A stretch of 64,000 nt of DNA from Amycolatopsis nigrescens CSC17Ta-90 (GCF_000384315.1 NZ_ARVW01000001.1:3906157-3970156), one strand, 5' to 3'. Numbered from the stretch's first letter, positions 49,468 through 58,520 are shown. The notes: a model not told the origin generated them from the sequence alone. Made by a program: numbers and translations.

Positions 49468-52071
49468 GTGTCGGATGAGTCACGCCGTCCTCGGCACCGC
49501 GCACCGGAGGACGAGCCCGACGCTGGTCCCGGAGCGCTGTCGGAGGAGACCGGAAGCGGCTGGAGCAGGTCGCCGGAGGTGCTGTCCGGCTCGCTGCCGC
49601 CGGACCGGCCACCCCGGCAGCAGCAACCCCAGCAACCACCGCAACCCCAGCAACAGCAACAACAACCACAGCAGCCACCCCGGCAGCCTCAGCAGCAGCA
49701 ACCTCAGCAGCGCCCGCCGATGCGCCGCCCGGCCGGCCCGCCACCGCCCGCCGCGCAGCCGACCAGCGTGCTCGCCGCGCGCGCCCCGGCCACGCAGAGC
49801 ATCCAGCCGCCGACCCCGCGGGTGGAGCCGGGGCCCGGGGTGCCGTTGCCGGACCCCGGCACGGAAAGCGTGCTGCCCGAGCGGACCAGCGACGGCAGGC
49901 ACACCGGCTCGGGCTCGGGCAGCGGTCCCGGCAGCGGGCCGGGCACCGGTTCCGGCGCGTTCCCCGGCACCTCCCGGCGGACGTCCTCGCGCAGGTCGCG
50001 CCGCGGCAGGCTGGGCGCCGGACTGGTCGACGTGCCGCAGGTGCCCTATCGCGACCCGACGTCCGCGGTACTGACCAACCCGGTGGTCGCGGAGGAGAAA
50101 CGCTTCTGCGGCAACTGCAGCGCCAAGGTCGGCCGCGGCACTGACGGCAGGCCCGGCTCGCCGGAGGGGACCTGCGCGAACTGCGGCACCCCGTTCTCCT
50201 TCGTGCCGAAGCTGCGCCCGAAAGAGGTGCTCGGCGGCCAGTACGAGGTGCTCGGCGCGCTGGCCTACGGCGGGCTCGGCTGGATCTACCTGGCACAGGA
50301 CCACAACGTCAGCGACCGCTGGGTGGTCCTCAAAGGACTGATCGACACCGGGGACTCCACCGCGATGGCGGCCGCGGCCAACGAGCAGCGGTTCCTGGCC
50401 GAGGTCGAGCACCCGAACATCGTCAAGATCCACAACTTCGTGCAGCATCCGGACGCGCGGACCGGCAGCTCGGTCGGCTACATCGTGATGGAGTACGTCG
50501 GCGGCCAATCGCTGCGGCAGCTCGCGCTGGCGCACCACCGGGCCACCGGCCGCCCCGAACCGCTGCCGATCGGCCAGGTGATCGCGTACGGCCTGGAGAT
50601 CCTGCCCGCGCTCGGCTACCTGCACGGCCAGGGCCTGCTGTACTGCGACCTCAAGCCGGACAACGTGATCCAGACGCACGAGCAGCTCAAGCTGATCGAC
50701 CTCGGCGCGGTCCGGCGGACCGACGACTACGAGAGCCCGCTGTTCTTCACCACCGGCTACAGCGCGCCGGAACTGCCCAAGCAGGGCGCCTCGGTGGCGT
50801 CGGACCTGTACACCGTCGGCCGCACGCTGGCCGTGCTCAGCTTCGAGTTCACCGGCTACACGACCAAGTACAAAACCAGCCTGCCCAGCGCCGAAGACGT
50901 GCCGCTGTTCGCGCTTTTCCCTTCGTACCACCGGTTTCTCAAGCGCGCGACGCATCAGGACCCGGATCGCCGGTTCATCTCCGCGGAGGACATGGCCGAC
51001 CAGCTCACCGGGGTGCTGCGCGAGATCATGGCGCTGGGCACCGGCAAGCCGCGGCCCGGCGCGTCCACCGTGTTCGGGCCGGAGACGAACACCTTCGGCG
51101 TGGACATGGTGGTGCCCGATCCCGGGCAGAGCGTGCCGCTGCCGGACGTGAACGAGGTGGTGTCCGGGCTGCCGGTGCCGCAGGTGGACACCGGTGACCC
51201 GGCCGCCGGCGTGCTCGCCACCACCACCTCCACCGACCCGCGCGGCACCATCGAGGCGCTGGCCGGCGCGCCGCGCGAGTCCATCGAGGTGCGGCTGCGG
51301 ATCGTCCGCGCGCGGATCGACCTCGGCGAGCTGGCCGAGGCGAACCGGCAGCTGCAGGCCGCGCAGTACCTGGCGATCAGGGCCGGGTTCCCGCACGACT
51401 GGCGGATCGACTGGTTCCGCGGGCTGATCGAGCTGGCCGGCGGCCGGGCGCGGGTGGCGCATGTGGCCTTCGAGTCGGCCTACGACGAGCTGCCCGGCGA
51501 GATCGCGCCGAAGCTGGCGCTGGCGGTCAGCGCGGAGGGCGTCGGGGACTACTTCGGCGCGGCCAGGTTCTACGAGCTGGTCTGGCGGATCGACCACAGC
51601 TACGTGAGCGCCGCCTTCGGCCTGGCCAGGGTGTATCTGGCGCAGGGCGCGCGGAACTCGGCGATCGAGGTGCTGGAGTCGGTCTCGCCGTCGTCCAGTC
51701 ACCACGTTGCCGCGCAGGTGGCCGCGATCAAGATCAAGACACGGGCCACCGGGCGGGAGCCGACCGCGGTCCTGCAGGGCGACCTGGTGGACGCCGCGGC
51801 CAAGCTGGAGCGGCTCGCCCTGGACGCGGAACGCCGGACCAGGCTTTCCGCCGAGGTGCTCGAGGCGGCGCACGACTGGGTGCGTGAGGACGCCGCCCGC
51901 GCCGAGCAGGCCAAGGGCGCCACGGTGCTCGGCTGCGCACTGGCCGAGCGTGACCTGCGCTTCGGCCTGGAGCGCTGCTACCGCGCGCTGGCCAGGCTGG
52001 CCGGTTCCGTCGAGCAGCGCATCGAGCTGGTCGACCGCGCCAACGCCATCCGCCCCCGCACCCTCACCTGA
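49468..52071 (+). CDS. pknG: Serine/threonine protein kinase PknG
   Basis: The protein is 867 residues. Its N-terminal about 200 residues are proline/glutamine-rich and disordered, with a Gln/Pro tract at about 48-85. A rubredoxin-like metal site follows, with CGNC (C214, C217) and CANC (C236, C239). The kinase domain (about 255-530) has YCDLKPDNV with catalytic D394, and a C-terminal TPR region (about 590-860) completes it. PknG phosphorylates GarA/OdhI to control 2-oxoglutarate flux. The GTG at 49468 follows GGGAGG. The disordered arm is longer than in the 750-residue mycobacterial protein. Confidence 0.95.
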   Translation: MSDESRRPRHRAPEDEPDAGPGALSEETGSGWSRSPEVLSGSLPPDRPPRQQQPQQPPQPQQQQQQPQQPPRQPQQQQPQQRPPMRRPAGPPPPAAQPTSVLAARAPATQSIQPPTPRVEPGPGVPLPDPGTESVLPERTSDGRHTGSGSGSGPGSGPGTGSGAFPGTSRRTSSRRSRRGRLGAGLVDVPQVPYRDPTSAVLTNPVVAEEKRFCGNCSAKVGRGTDGRPGSPEGTCANCGTPFSFVPKLRPKEVLGGQYEVLGALAYGGLGWIYLAQDHNVSDRWVVLKGLIDTGDSTAMAAAANEQRFLAEVEHPNIVKIHNFVQHPDARTGSSVGYIVMEYVGGQSLRQLALAHHRATGRPEPLPIGQVIAYGLEILPALGYLHGQGLLYCDLKPDNVIQTHEQLKLIDLGAVRRTDDYESPLFFTTGYSAPELPKQGASVASDLYTVGRTLAVLSFEFTGYTTKYKTSLPSAEDVPLFALFPSYHRFLKRATHQDPDRRFISAEDMADQLTGVLREIMALGTGKPRPGASTVFGPETNTFGVDMVVPDPGQSVPLPDVNEVVSGLPVPQVDTGDPAAGVLATTTSTDPRGTIEALAGAPRESIEVRLRIVRARIDLGELAEANRQLQAAQYLAIRAGFPHDWRIDWFRGLIELAGGRARVAHVAFESAYDELPGEIAPKLALAVSAEGVGDYFGAARFYELVWRIDHSYVSAAFGLARVYLAQGARNSAIEVLESVSPSSSHHVAAQVAAIKIKTRATGREPTAVLQGDLVDAAAKLERLALDAERRTRLSAEVLEAAHDWVREDAARAEQAKGATVLGCALAERDLRFGLERCYRALARLAGSVEQRIELVDRANAIRPRTLT

Positions 52072-52075
52072 TCGC

Positions 52076-52126
52076 CCCTTAAGGCCACCATGAGGGCGTT
52101 GAACGCCCCTATGGTGGCCTTAAGGG
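52076..52126. terminator. 16-bp inverted repeat with inner hairpin (palindrome family A)
   Basis: CCCTTAAGGCCACCAT (52076-52091) is perfectly complemented at 52111-52126; the loop holds a second AGGGCGTT/AACGCCCCT hairpin with one bulge. It lies in the 61-bp gap between the convergent pknG and metallophosphoesterase genes and shares AAGGCCACC with 5300-5360. Confidence 0.75.
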
Positions 52127-52132
52127 ACTTGC

Positions 52133-53389
52133 TCAGGCGGTGGCGAGTTCGACGATGGTGATGTCCGGGCGGGCGCCGACCCGCACCGGCGGACCCCAGA
52201 AGCCGGCGCCGTTGGTGATGTAGAGCTGCGTGTCGCCGTGCTGGGACAGGCCGGTCACCGACACCTGGGTGCCGGACACGATGGCGGTGAACGGCCAGAG
52301 CTGACCGCCGTGGGTGTGCCCGGAGAGCACCAGGTCCACGCCCTCGGCCCGCGCCTCGTCCAGGTTCCGCGGCTGGTGCGAGAGCATCACCACGGAGCGC
52401 TGACGGTCCCAGCCCCGCAGGGCCTTCGCCACGTCCGGCTGCTCGGCTTCGGCGCGCTCGGCCTCCGGGTCGGTCAGCCCGGCCAGCTCGAAGGCGCCGC
52501 CGTTGTGCGTGATGGTCACCCGCTCGTTGAGCAGCGGGCGGATGCCCAGCGTGCGCACGTGGTCGATCCATTCCGCGTAGGCGTAGTAGTACTCGTGGTT
52601 TCCGGTCACGTAGAACGAACCCTGGGTGGCGCGCAGCTCGCGCAGCGGCTCGGTCGCCGCGGCCAGGTTCTGCAGGCTGCCGTCCATCAGGTCGCCGCAG
52701 ACGGCGATCAGGTCCGGCCGCTGCGAGTTGATCGTGTCCACCACCCGCTGGGTGAACGAGCGGCCGAGCAGTGCGCTCAGGTGGATGTCGCTGACCAGCG
52801 CGATCCGGCAGCCCGCTGCCCGCGGGTCCAGCCGCCGCAGCGCGATCCGCACCTGCTTGATGTCGGGGGCGCCCATCGCGGTGGGCACGCCGTAGCCGAC
52901 CGCGCCGACCGCGGTGACCCCGACGATCGCCGCGGTGCCCCTGGCCAGCAGCATCCGGCGCGACACCCCGCGCGGCGGCTCGGCGGGTTCCGCGGCGGGT
53001 TCGTCGGCCGGTTCTTCGGTGTTGTCGACGTCTTCGGGGGCCGTCTTCTTCTTTTTCTTCTTCTTGGGCGGCGGCGGGAACTTCGGGTCCCGGCGGATCC
53101 AGCCCAGCAGGGCGAGCCGCGGGATCTCCAGCACCAGCGCGGTGAGCAGGATGTAGACGAACAGCCCGAACCAGATCCAGCCCGGCCAGGCGAACCACTG
53201 CCCGATCGACGGCGGGACGAAGGTGCCCAGCAGCAGCGCGGCCACCATGAACAGGTCCAGCACGATCCAGAGCACGGTGAGCACCTGGCGCAGCCGGCCC
53301 GGCCTGGTGCTGTCCTTGATCAGCCTTTTCCAGATGTACCAGTGCAGCAGCGTGAAGATGATCGCGTAGGGAACGTGGTAGAACGGCAT
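52133..53389 (-). CDS. Membrane-anchored metallophosphoesterase (YkuE-like) with internal Tat-like motif
   Basis: The protein is 418 residues. Three hydrophobic segments (about 7-22, 36-62 and 70-92) come first, then a lysine tract and an acidic linker (about 105-140). Next comes a twin-arginine-like sequence SRRMLLARG (about 143) with a hydrophobic stretch, then a calcineurin-like phosphoesterase domain. Metal motifs are SDIHLS, GDLMD, GNHEYY and GHTHGGQ. YkuE of Bacillus is a Tat-exported wall-associated phosphoesterase; the extra helices before the Tat-like signal make this protein unusual. It shares one base with the downstream end of the thioesterase gene. Confidence 0.9.
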   Translation of the reverse strand: MPFYHVPYAIIFTLLHWYIWKRLIKDSTRPGRLRQVLTVLWIVLDLFMVAALLLGTFVPPSIGQWFAWPGWIWFGLFVYILLTALVLEIPRLALLGWIRRDPKFPPPPKKKKKKKTAPEDVDNTEEPADEPAAEPAEPPRGVSRRMLLARGTAAIVGVTAVGAVGYGVPTAMGAPDIKQVRIALRRLDPRAAGCRIALVSDIHLSALLGRSFTQRVVDTINSQRPDLIAVCGDLMDGSLQNLAAATEPLRELRATQGSFYVTGNHEYYYAYAEWIDHVRTLGIRPLLNERVTITHNGGAFELAGLTDPEAERAEAEQPDVAKALRGWDRQRSVVMLSHQPRNLDEARAEGVDLVLSGHTHGGQLWPFTAIVSGTQVSVTGLSQHGDTQLYITNGAGFWGPPVRVGARPDITIVELATA

Positions 53390-53967
53390 CAGGGGTTAAT
53401 GTCCCAATCTTTCTTTTCGGCCCGTCTGGCCGCGGCGAACCGTTCCAGCGCGTCCGGGTGGCCGTGCTCGGTGAAATGTTCGAAACCGACGATCACGAAC
53501 AGCGCACGGGCACGCACCGCGATCGGCCCGTCCTCCGCGTCCAGCCTGCCGTCCGCGCTGGCGTAGATCTTGCGCCCGGCGACGCCGTCCAGCTTCGCGG
53601 TGATGTACAGCGTGGAGCCGACCGGGACCGGGCGGCGGAAGTCCGTTTCGAGCTTCCCGGTCACCGCCGGTTTGCGCAGCAGGTTGCCCACCGCGGAACC
53701 GAGCGCCTCGTCGAAGGCGCAGGCCAGCAGGCCGCCGTGGGCCAGCCCTGGCGCGCCCTGATGCGCGGAGGTGACGGTGAACCGGGAACGCACCGTGAGC
53801 TCTTCGCCCACGGTGGAGCGCATGTGCAGACCTGCGTCCAGCTCGTCGCCGCAGCCGAAGCACTCCGCATAGTGGACGCCCAGTTCGCTACCTGGCTGAG
53901 GGGCCTTTTCGTGGGGCACCGCGGGCTCGGTGTCCACCGGTGGCCACGGTTGCGCGATCTTGTTCAC
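53389..53967 (-). CDS. PaaI-like hot-dog thioesterase
   Basis: The protein is 192 residues with a single hot-dog domain at about 50-160. Family phrases are CFGCGDELDAGLHM near residue 37 and GLAHGGLLACAFDEALG near 75, the second holding the catalytic acidic residue. It hydrolyses an acyl- or aryl-CoA. The start is a GTG at 53967 with a purine-rich stretch almost against it. Its end overlaps the start of the metallophosphoesterase gene by one base, so both are translated from one message, although no functional link is evident. Confidence 0.9.
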   Translation of the reverse strand: MNKIAQPWPPVDTEPAVPHEKAPQPGSELGVHYAECFGCGDELDAGLHMRSTVGEELTVRSRFTVTSAHQGAPGLAHGGLLACAFDEALGSAVGNLLRKPAVTGKLETDFRRPVPVGSTLYITAKLDGVAGRKIYASADGRLDAEDGPIAVRARALFVIVGFEHFTEHGHPDALERFAAARRAEKKDWDINP

Positions 53968-53992
53968 CTTTCAACGCTAACCCAAAGACCTC

Positions 53993-54033
53993 AAGGCCCC
54001 CATTGCGACCTTGAAGGTAGCAATGGGGGCCTT
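53993..54033. terminator. 14-bp inverted repeat with inner hairpin (palindrome family A)
   Basis: AAGGCCCCCATTGC (53993-54006) pairs perfectly with 54020-54033; the loop has ACCTT/AAGGT. It lies between the end of the MHS transporter gene and the start of the thioesterase gene, both minus strand, and so probably terminates the transporter transcript. The loop sequence echoes that at 5321-5339. Confidence 0.7.
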
Positions 54034-54053
54034 AAGGGACTCTCAGCTTCGCG

Positions 54054-55445
54054 CTAGCCGGTGGCGGGCTTGGGCTTCGCCGCCTGCGGACGGCGCCTGG
54101 CGATCCGCGAGTTGACGATGCCGCGCAGCGACACCCCGGCCGTTTCCGGCAGCAGCAGGATCGGGATCGCCGCGATCGCGGCCGAGCCCATCAGGTAGTA
54201 CGCCGGCCACAGGTTGTTCCCGGTGCTGTCCACCAGGCTGCCGATGATGTAGGACGCGGTACCGCCGAACAGCGCGGTCGACACGCTGTAGCCGATGGAG
54301 AAACCGCTGTAGCGCTCCTGGGTGGGGAACATCGCCGGCAGGGTCGCCGCCAGCACGGCCAGGATCAGCACCAGCGGGATGGCGATCATCGCCACGCCGA
54401 GTCCGAGCTGCAGCCCGTTCCGGTCGTCCGCGGCCGCGCCCATGATCGTGAACGCCGGGATGGGCAGCGCCAGGAAACACGCGCAGCAGACGATCAGGAT
54501 CGGTTTTCGGCCTATCCGGTCGGACAGCGAGCCGACCGGCACGATCAGCACCAGCATCAGCACGATGGTGGCCAGGATGATCAGCAGCGGCGTGTGCCCG
54601 GTGAAGCCGATGACGTCCTTGAGGTACGTCTCGAGATAGGTGATCACGATGTAGTCGGCCACGTTCAGCATGATCACGATGCCGATCAGGTGCAGGATCG
54701 AGGTCCAGTGCTTGCTGAGCAGCGCCCGCAGCGGGGCCTGCTCCACCTTTTTCTTCTGCTCCAACTCGACGAACAGCGGAGTGTCCTCGAGCCTGGACCG
54801 CAGCCACAGCCCGACGATGCCCAGCGGCCCGGCGATCAGGAACGGCAGCCGCCAGCCCCAGGAGTGCATCGCCTCTTCGCCGAAGATGACCGTGAACAGG
54901 GTGACGAACCCGGCGCCCATGGCGAAACCGACCAGGGTGCCGAACTCCAGCCAGCTACCCCAGAAGCCACGTTTCCGGTCCGGCGCGTACTCCGCGATGA
55001 AGGTGGCCGCGCCGCCGTACTCCCCACCGGCGGAGAATCCCTGGATCGCGCGGAGCAGGATTAGCAGCACCGCGGACGCCGGCCCGATGGTCGCGTAGGA
55101 CGGCAGCAGGCCGATGATGAACGTGGAGCCGGACATCAGGATGATGGTCAGCGCCAGTATCTTCTGGCGGCCGAGCTTGTCTCCGAGTGGCCCGAACACG
55201 AAGCTGCCGAACGGCCGCACCACGAAGGTGATGGCGAGTACCGCGAAAGTGGCCAGCGCGCCTTCGGAAGTGCTCGCCGCGTTGAAGAAGACTTGGCCGA
55301 GAATCGCCGGCATGAAGCCGAACACGCCGAAGTCGTACCACTCGATGCAGTTACCCATTGCCGCCCCGGCGACCGCTTTGCGAATCTGCTCCGGTTGGGC
55401 TTCCTTGGGTGCGTCGCCTTCTGCGAGCACTGCTTCTTCAGCCAT
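54054..55445 (-). CDS. MFS transporter, metabolite:H+ symporter (MHS) family
   Basis: The protein is 463 residues with twelve predicted transmembrane helices and the MFS loop 2-3 motif GDKLGRQKIL (about 105). The segments GNCIEWYDFGVFGFM and GFSAGGEYGGAATFIAEYAP mark the ProP/ShiA/KgtP group that imports proline, betaine, shikimate or dicarboxylates with protons. The start at 55445 (MAEEAVL) is chosen because AGGAGG precedes it; the frame is open to 55553. The substrate cannot be told from sequence. Its promoter lies in the gene-free interval up to 55829. Confidence 0.92.
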   Translation of the reverse strand: MAEEAVLAEGDAPKEAQPEQIRKAVAGAAMGNCIEWYDFGVFGFMPAILGQVFFNAASTSEGALATFAVLAITFVVRPFGSFVFGPLGDKLGRQKILALTIILMSGSTFIIGLLPSYATIGPASAVLLILLRAIQGFSAGGEYGGAATFIAEYAPDRKRGFWGSWLEFGTLVGFAMGAGFVTLFTVIFGEEAMHSWGWRLPFLIAGPLGIVGLWLRSRLEDTPLFVELEQKKKVEQAPLRALLSKHWTSILHLIGIVIMLNVADYIVITYLETYLKDVIGFTGHTPLLIILATIVLMLVLIVPVGSLSDRIGRKPILIVCCACFLALPIPAFTIMGAAADDRNGLQLGLGVAMIAIPLVLILAVLAATLPAMFPTQERYSGFSIGYSVSTALFGGTASYIIGSLVDSTGNNLWPAYYLMGSAAIAAIPILLLPETAGVSLRGIVNSRIARRRPQAAKPKPATG

Positions 55446-55829
55446 TGCCTGCCCTCCTGCCCACAGCCGCATCGGTGCCCGCGGCTGTGCCTGGTAGCTG
55501 CCCTGCCCCCTGAATGATCCCCTGACCGTAGGGGTTTCCGAAGCGTTGTCCAATCCTGCGGCGGCCGCAGAAGGGCGCTGCTAGCCCGTTTGGGTGACAT
55601 TTTCGCAGGTAGATGCTGGTGTCGGAAAATTTCCGGTTACCCGCGAAAACTCAGACATTCCGGGCGCGTGTCGCGGCCCTGTCCGGTACCGGCCTTGTCT
55701 GGCAGTGCGCAGCTAGTGTCCGTCTGAGCAGCCGAGGGCGTCAACACGGAGTAATCGGGTCATGCTGGTCTTGTCGCGTTCGTGCGGGCAAGATAGGGAC
55801 GCCCGCTCGCCAGGGGAGGAGGAACCGGC
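55446..55829. other. Gene-free interval between divergent MHS transporter and type VII-like operon
   Basis: These 384 bases show no coding sequence. A CCCC/GGGG inverted repeat near 55518-55533 and GGGAGGAGG at 55814-55822 (ribosome site of the next gene) are the only marks. It must contain the two divergent promoters. Confidence 0.4.
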
Positions 55830-56312
55830 GTGGACACGGTGCGTAGCAAGACCGAAGCTGCCGCCCTGCGAAAGAAGTACGCCGCGCAGGAGCACGGTGA
55901 CAAGGAGCCGGTCCGGCATGCCAGTGATGTGGCGGCGCCGACCGGGGCCGGCTCGGCGGGGGTGCTGGCCGAGGACAAGGACGGCATCGACCTCGACCTG
56001 GACGCGCTCAAGGCGGCCGAGGCCAAGCTCGCCGAGCACTACGACGAGCTGGTCGGCTATCTGGGCCAGGCGCGGGAGCTGGAAGGCAAGCTGTACGACG
56101 GGAAGAGCCCGGTCGCCGGCCCGATGGGCCGCTCGTTCAACAAGCGCGCCGGTGCGCACGAAGGTGGCGTACAGGCGACTCTGGTGGCTTATCTCGCCGA
56201 GCTGTCCGCGCTGCGCGAAGCCATCCAGGAGGTGGGCTCGACCCACCAGAACTTCGACGATGACGCCGCGGATACCCTGCGGCGCCGCGGATCCCACCAG
56301 CAAGCGGAGTGA
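55830..56312 (+). CDS. Helical protein, first gene of a type VII-like operon
   Basis: The protein is 160 residues. An unordered charged N terminus (about 1-50) is followed by a helical hairpin (LDALKAAEAKLAEHYDELVG, about 57-76; VQATLVAYLAELSALREAIQ, about 114-133) joined by a small loop. The two-helix form resembles ESX/WXG proteins, though no WxG turn is seen. GTG start with GGGAGGAGG upstream. The next gene follows after six bases. The C-terminal acidic stretch (FDDDAADTL) may be part of a secretion signal. Function is inferred from the operon only. Confidence 0.72.
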   Translation: MDTVRSKTEAAALRKKYAAQEHGDKEPVRHASDVAAPTGAGSAGVLAEDKDGIDLDLDALKAAEAKLAEHYDELVGYLGQARELEGKLYDGKSPVAGPMGRSFNKRAGAHEGGVQATLVAYLAELSALREAIQEVGSTHQNFDDDAADTLRRRGSHQQAE

Positions 56313-56318
56313 ACGACC

Positions 56319-57470
56319 ATGGCGCTGGCCTACGACGAGCATCGTAAGAAGCGGCAGTACCACGACGACCACCCGTTGACAAGGCGGCAGCGCCGCAAGC
56401 GTGCCCGGCAGCGACGTCGTCAGCGGGACAACCTCCGGGACAGCGCGTTCGGCAAGATCAACTGGTCGGCCTACGACCACCGCCAGCTCTGGGACATGAT
56501 CAAGTCGGCGGAGCCGGCCGCAATGGGCGAGCGCGCCCACCGCTGGGCCACCCTGGCCGCCAATGTGGACGCCGCGACCGCCGGGGTCAGGGCCACCTGC
56601 CAGGAGCTGCTGCTGTCCTGGCGCGGCGGCTCCGCGGTCCGCGCAGCAGAGTCCACCACCAAGCTGACCACCTGGGCCAGTGACGCGAGCCAGACCGCGC
56701 GGAAGATCGGTGACGGCCTCGACGACTACACCTCCGCGGTGGCCGAGGCCCAGCGCAAGATCCCCGAGCCGGTGCACCCCTACCTCGAACGCTGGTTCCG
56801 CGAGGGGTACGACGTCAGTGCGCTGGAGGGGCGGAACGGCGCGTACATGATGGACCAGCTGCTCGACGACCACCTGCCGTCCAAGCAGCAGGCCACCCGC
56901 GCGAAGGCCGAAGCCGTGCAGGTGATGGACACCTACGAGTCGGCCAGCAAGGGCGTGCAGACCAAGCTGCCGGGCTTCACCGACGCACCGGTGGTGACCG
57001 CGGACGGTTCGTCGTCGGCGGTACGACCGTTCGCCGCGGCGGCGACGGAGCCGCCTGGCGCCGATGAGACCACCACGTCGGCGGCTGCCGGTCCGGTGGT
57101 CGCCGGTGCCGGTCAGCTTCCGGGCGGGGCCGGACCCGGTCATGGCGGTGTTTCCGGCGTACCCGGTACCCCCGGCTACGGGGCACCTGGTGCCGGCCAT
57201 CCCGGTGGTCCCGGCGTCGCCACCCCCGGCATCGCAACTCCCGGTGGGGGAAGCGGCTCGGGGCTGCCGGGTTCCCCGGCCGCGGCCGGTGGCGCGGCGG
57301 CCGCCGCGGGCGCGCGGGGCGGGGCCGGCACGCCGTTCGGCATGTACCCGCCGATGGCCGGTGCCCGCGGGGAGAACAGCGAGGACACCGAGCACAAGAA
57401 CCGCTACGAGTTGGGCCTTGACCTGATGGACGACCTGCCCCCCGCCTACCCGCCGGTGTTCGGCCAATGA
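56319..57470 (+). CDS. PPE/WXG-like type VII substrate with Gly/Pro-rich tail
   Basis: The protein is 383 residues. After a very basic N terminus (about 9-40) comes a helical PPE-like domain (about 50-215) with the turn SWRGGSA, matching W-x-G. A long Gly/Pro/Ala-rich tail (about 245-345) of PG-rich repeats follows, and the protein ends with an acidic segment. PPE-like proteins are substrates or structural partners of ESX systems. The basic N terminus is unusual for a secreted substrate. The next gene overlaps its stop by four bases (ATGA). Confidence 0.75.
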   Translation: MALAYDEHRKKRQYHDDHPLTRRQRRKRARQRRRQRDNLRDSAFGKINWSAYDHRQLWDMIKSAEPAAMGERAHRWATLAANVDAATAGVRATCQELLLSWRGGSAVRAAESTTKLTTWASDASQTARKIGDGLDDYTSAVAEAQRKIPEPVHPYLERWFREGYDVSALEGRNGAYMMDQLLDDHLPSKQQATRAKAEAVQVMDTYESASKGVQTKLPGFTDAPVVTADGSSSAVRPFAAAATEPPGADETTTSAAAGPVVAGAGQLPGGAGPGHGGVSGVPGTPGYGAPGAGHPGGPGVATPGIATPGGGSGSGLPGSPAAAGGAAAAAGARGGAGTPFGMYPPMAGARGENSEDTEHKNRYELGLDLMDDLPPAYPPVFGQ

Positions 57471-57769
57471 GCGACGGTTATCGCGCCGATCTGCCCGGCA
57501 TGGCCGAGGCGGCCCGCTTGCTGGACGACGCGACCGAACGGCTGACGCCCATCCCGCCGTTGCTGGAAACCGAGCGCGATCCCGCCCTCGGCCCGGCCGA
57601 GCTGGTCGAAGAGGTGGACACGCTGAGCCACCGGTGGTCCGCGCGGGTCACCGCCGTGCGGTCCGATGTGGACTCCGCTTCGGCCGGCCTGCGCGCCGCC
57701 CGGCACCACTACCAGGTGGTGGACGAGAGCGGGGAAGCGGAACTGCGGCGGCTGCAAGATGACCGCTGA
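57467..57769 (+). CDS. EspC-like small helical protein
   Basis: The protein is 100 residues and forms a helix-turn-helix hairpin (MAEAARLLDDATERLTPIPP; VTAVRSDVDSASAGLRAARH), the general shape of EspC/DUF2580 type VII substrates. It overlaps the upstream PPE-like gene by four bases and the downstream gene by eleven. No secretion motif is obvious. It is likely to form a heterodimer with a neighbour. Confidence 0.72.
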   Translation: MSDGYRADLPGMAEAARLLDDATERLTPIPPLLETERDPALGPAELVEEVDTLSHRWSARVTAVRSDVDSASAGLRAARHHYQVVDESGEAELRRLQDDR

Positions 57770-58520
57770 CCACCGTGACTATCGCGGCCTCGGTTTCGAC
57801 CCGGTGCCCGGCGACCCGGACGCGGTCGCGGACGTGAGCAGTCGGTTCACCGAAGCCGCCGGGCACGCCGAGGCGGCGGAGGAGGACCTGCGCCGGGCCG
57901 GGCGCCCGCCGTCGGGCTGGACCGGTGCGGGCGCGGCCGCCTACGCCGAAAGGCTGGCCGGGGGCCCGGACGCGCTGGCCGCCACCCGTGCCGAACTCGT
58001 CGCCGCGGCGGGCGTCCTGGACGACTGGGCCGGCACGCTGGCGGCGGGCCGGCGCACCGCGGAGGAACTGGACCGGCGCGCCGTCGAGCTGCGCGGCCAG
58101 GTCCGGGACGAGTCGGACGCGATGGAGCGGGCCGCCACCGAGGCCGAGTTCTCCACCGGCCAGGCCAAGGCCGATGCCGAGCACGAACTGGCCGCGGCAC
58201 GCCGCCGGCACAGCACGCTGACCGCCGAGCTGGACCGGCTGCTGGACGAAGCCAGGCAGCTGCGGCATCGCCACCGCACCGAGGCGGAACGGGTGACCGC
58301 CCTGCTTCGATCCTTTGTGGACGGTACCGAGCCCGCATCGGCCAGCACCCGTTTCCGGCCGCAGACCGGTGCTTTGCGGGATTCCGCCGCACTGGGCGCC
58401 GGGCTGGCCACCCTGCTCAGCCCGCTGCACCGGTGGACGGGGTCACCGTCGCCGTTCACGGTCCCGCCGCCTGGTGGCGCGAGTGCGTTCGCCGCGGCGG
58501 TCGCCGACGGTGGCCGGTGA
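57759..58520 (+). CDS. Coiled-coil WXG-like protein
   Basis: The protein is 253 residues. Residues 20-105 form a helical pair with a GWTGAGAAAYAERL turn (W-T-G, a WXG variant), and residues 110-190 are a long, charged coiled coil. A low-complexity tail ends the protein. This arrangement matches large WXG-containing substrates of actinobacterial ESX-like clusters. ATG at 57759 is inside the end of the previous gene. It overlaps the next gene by four bases (GTGA). Confidence 0.75.
   Translation: MTADHRDYRGLGFDPVPGDPDAVADVSSRFTEAAGHAEAAEEDLRRAGRPPSGWTGAGAAAYAERLAGGPDALAATRAELVAAAGVLDDWAGTLAAGRRTAEELDRRAVELRGQVRDESDAMERAATEAEFSTGQAKADAEHELAAARRRHSTLTAELDRLLDEARQLRHRHRTEAERVTALLRSFVDGTEPASASTRFRPQTGALRDSAALGAGLATLLSPLHRWTGSPSPFTVPPPGGASAFAAAVADGGR

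Noticed and set aside
49480..51873. 797-codon minus-strand frame over pknG
   Set aside because: Antisense shadow with His/Arg/Val-rich nonsense composition; pknG is certain.
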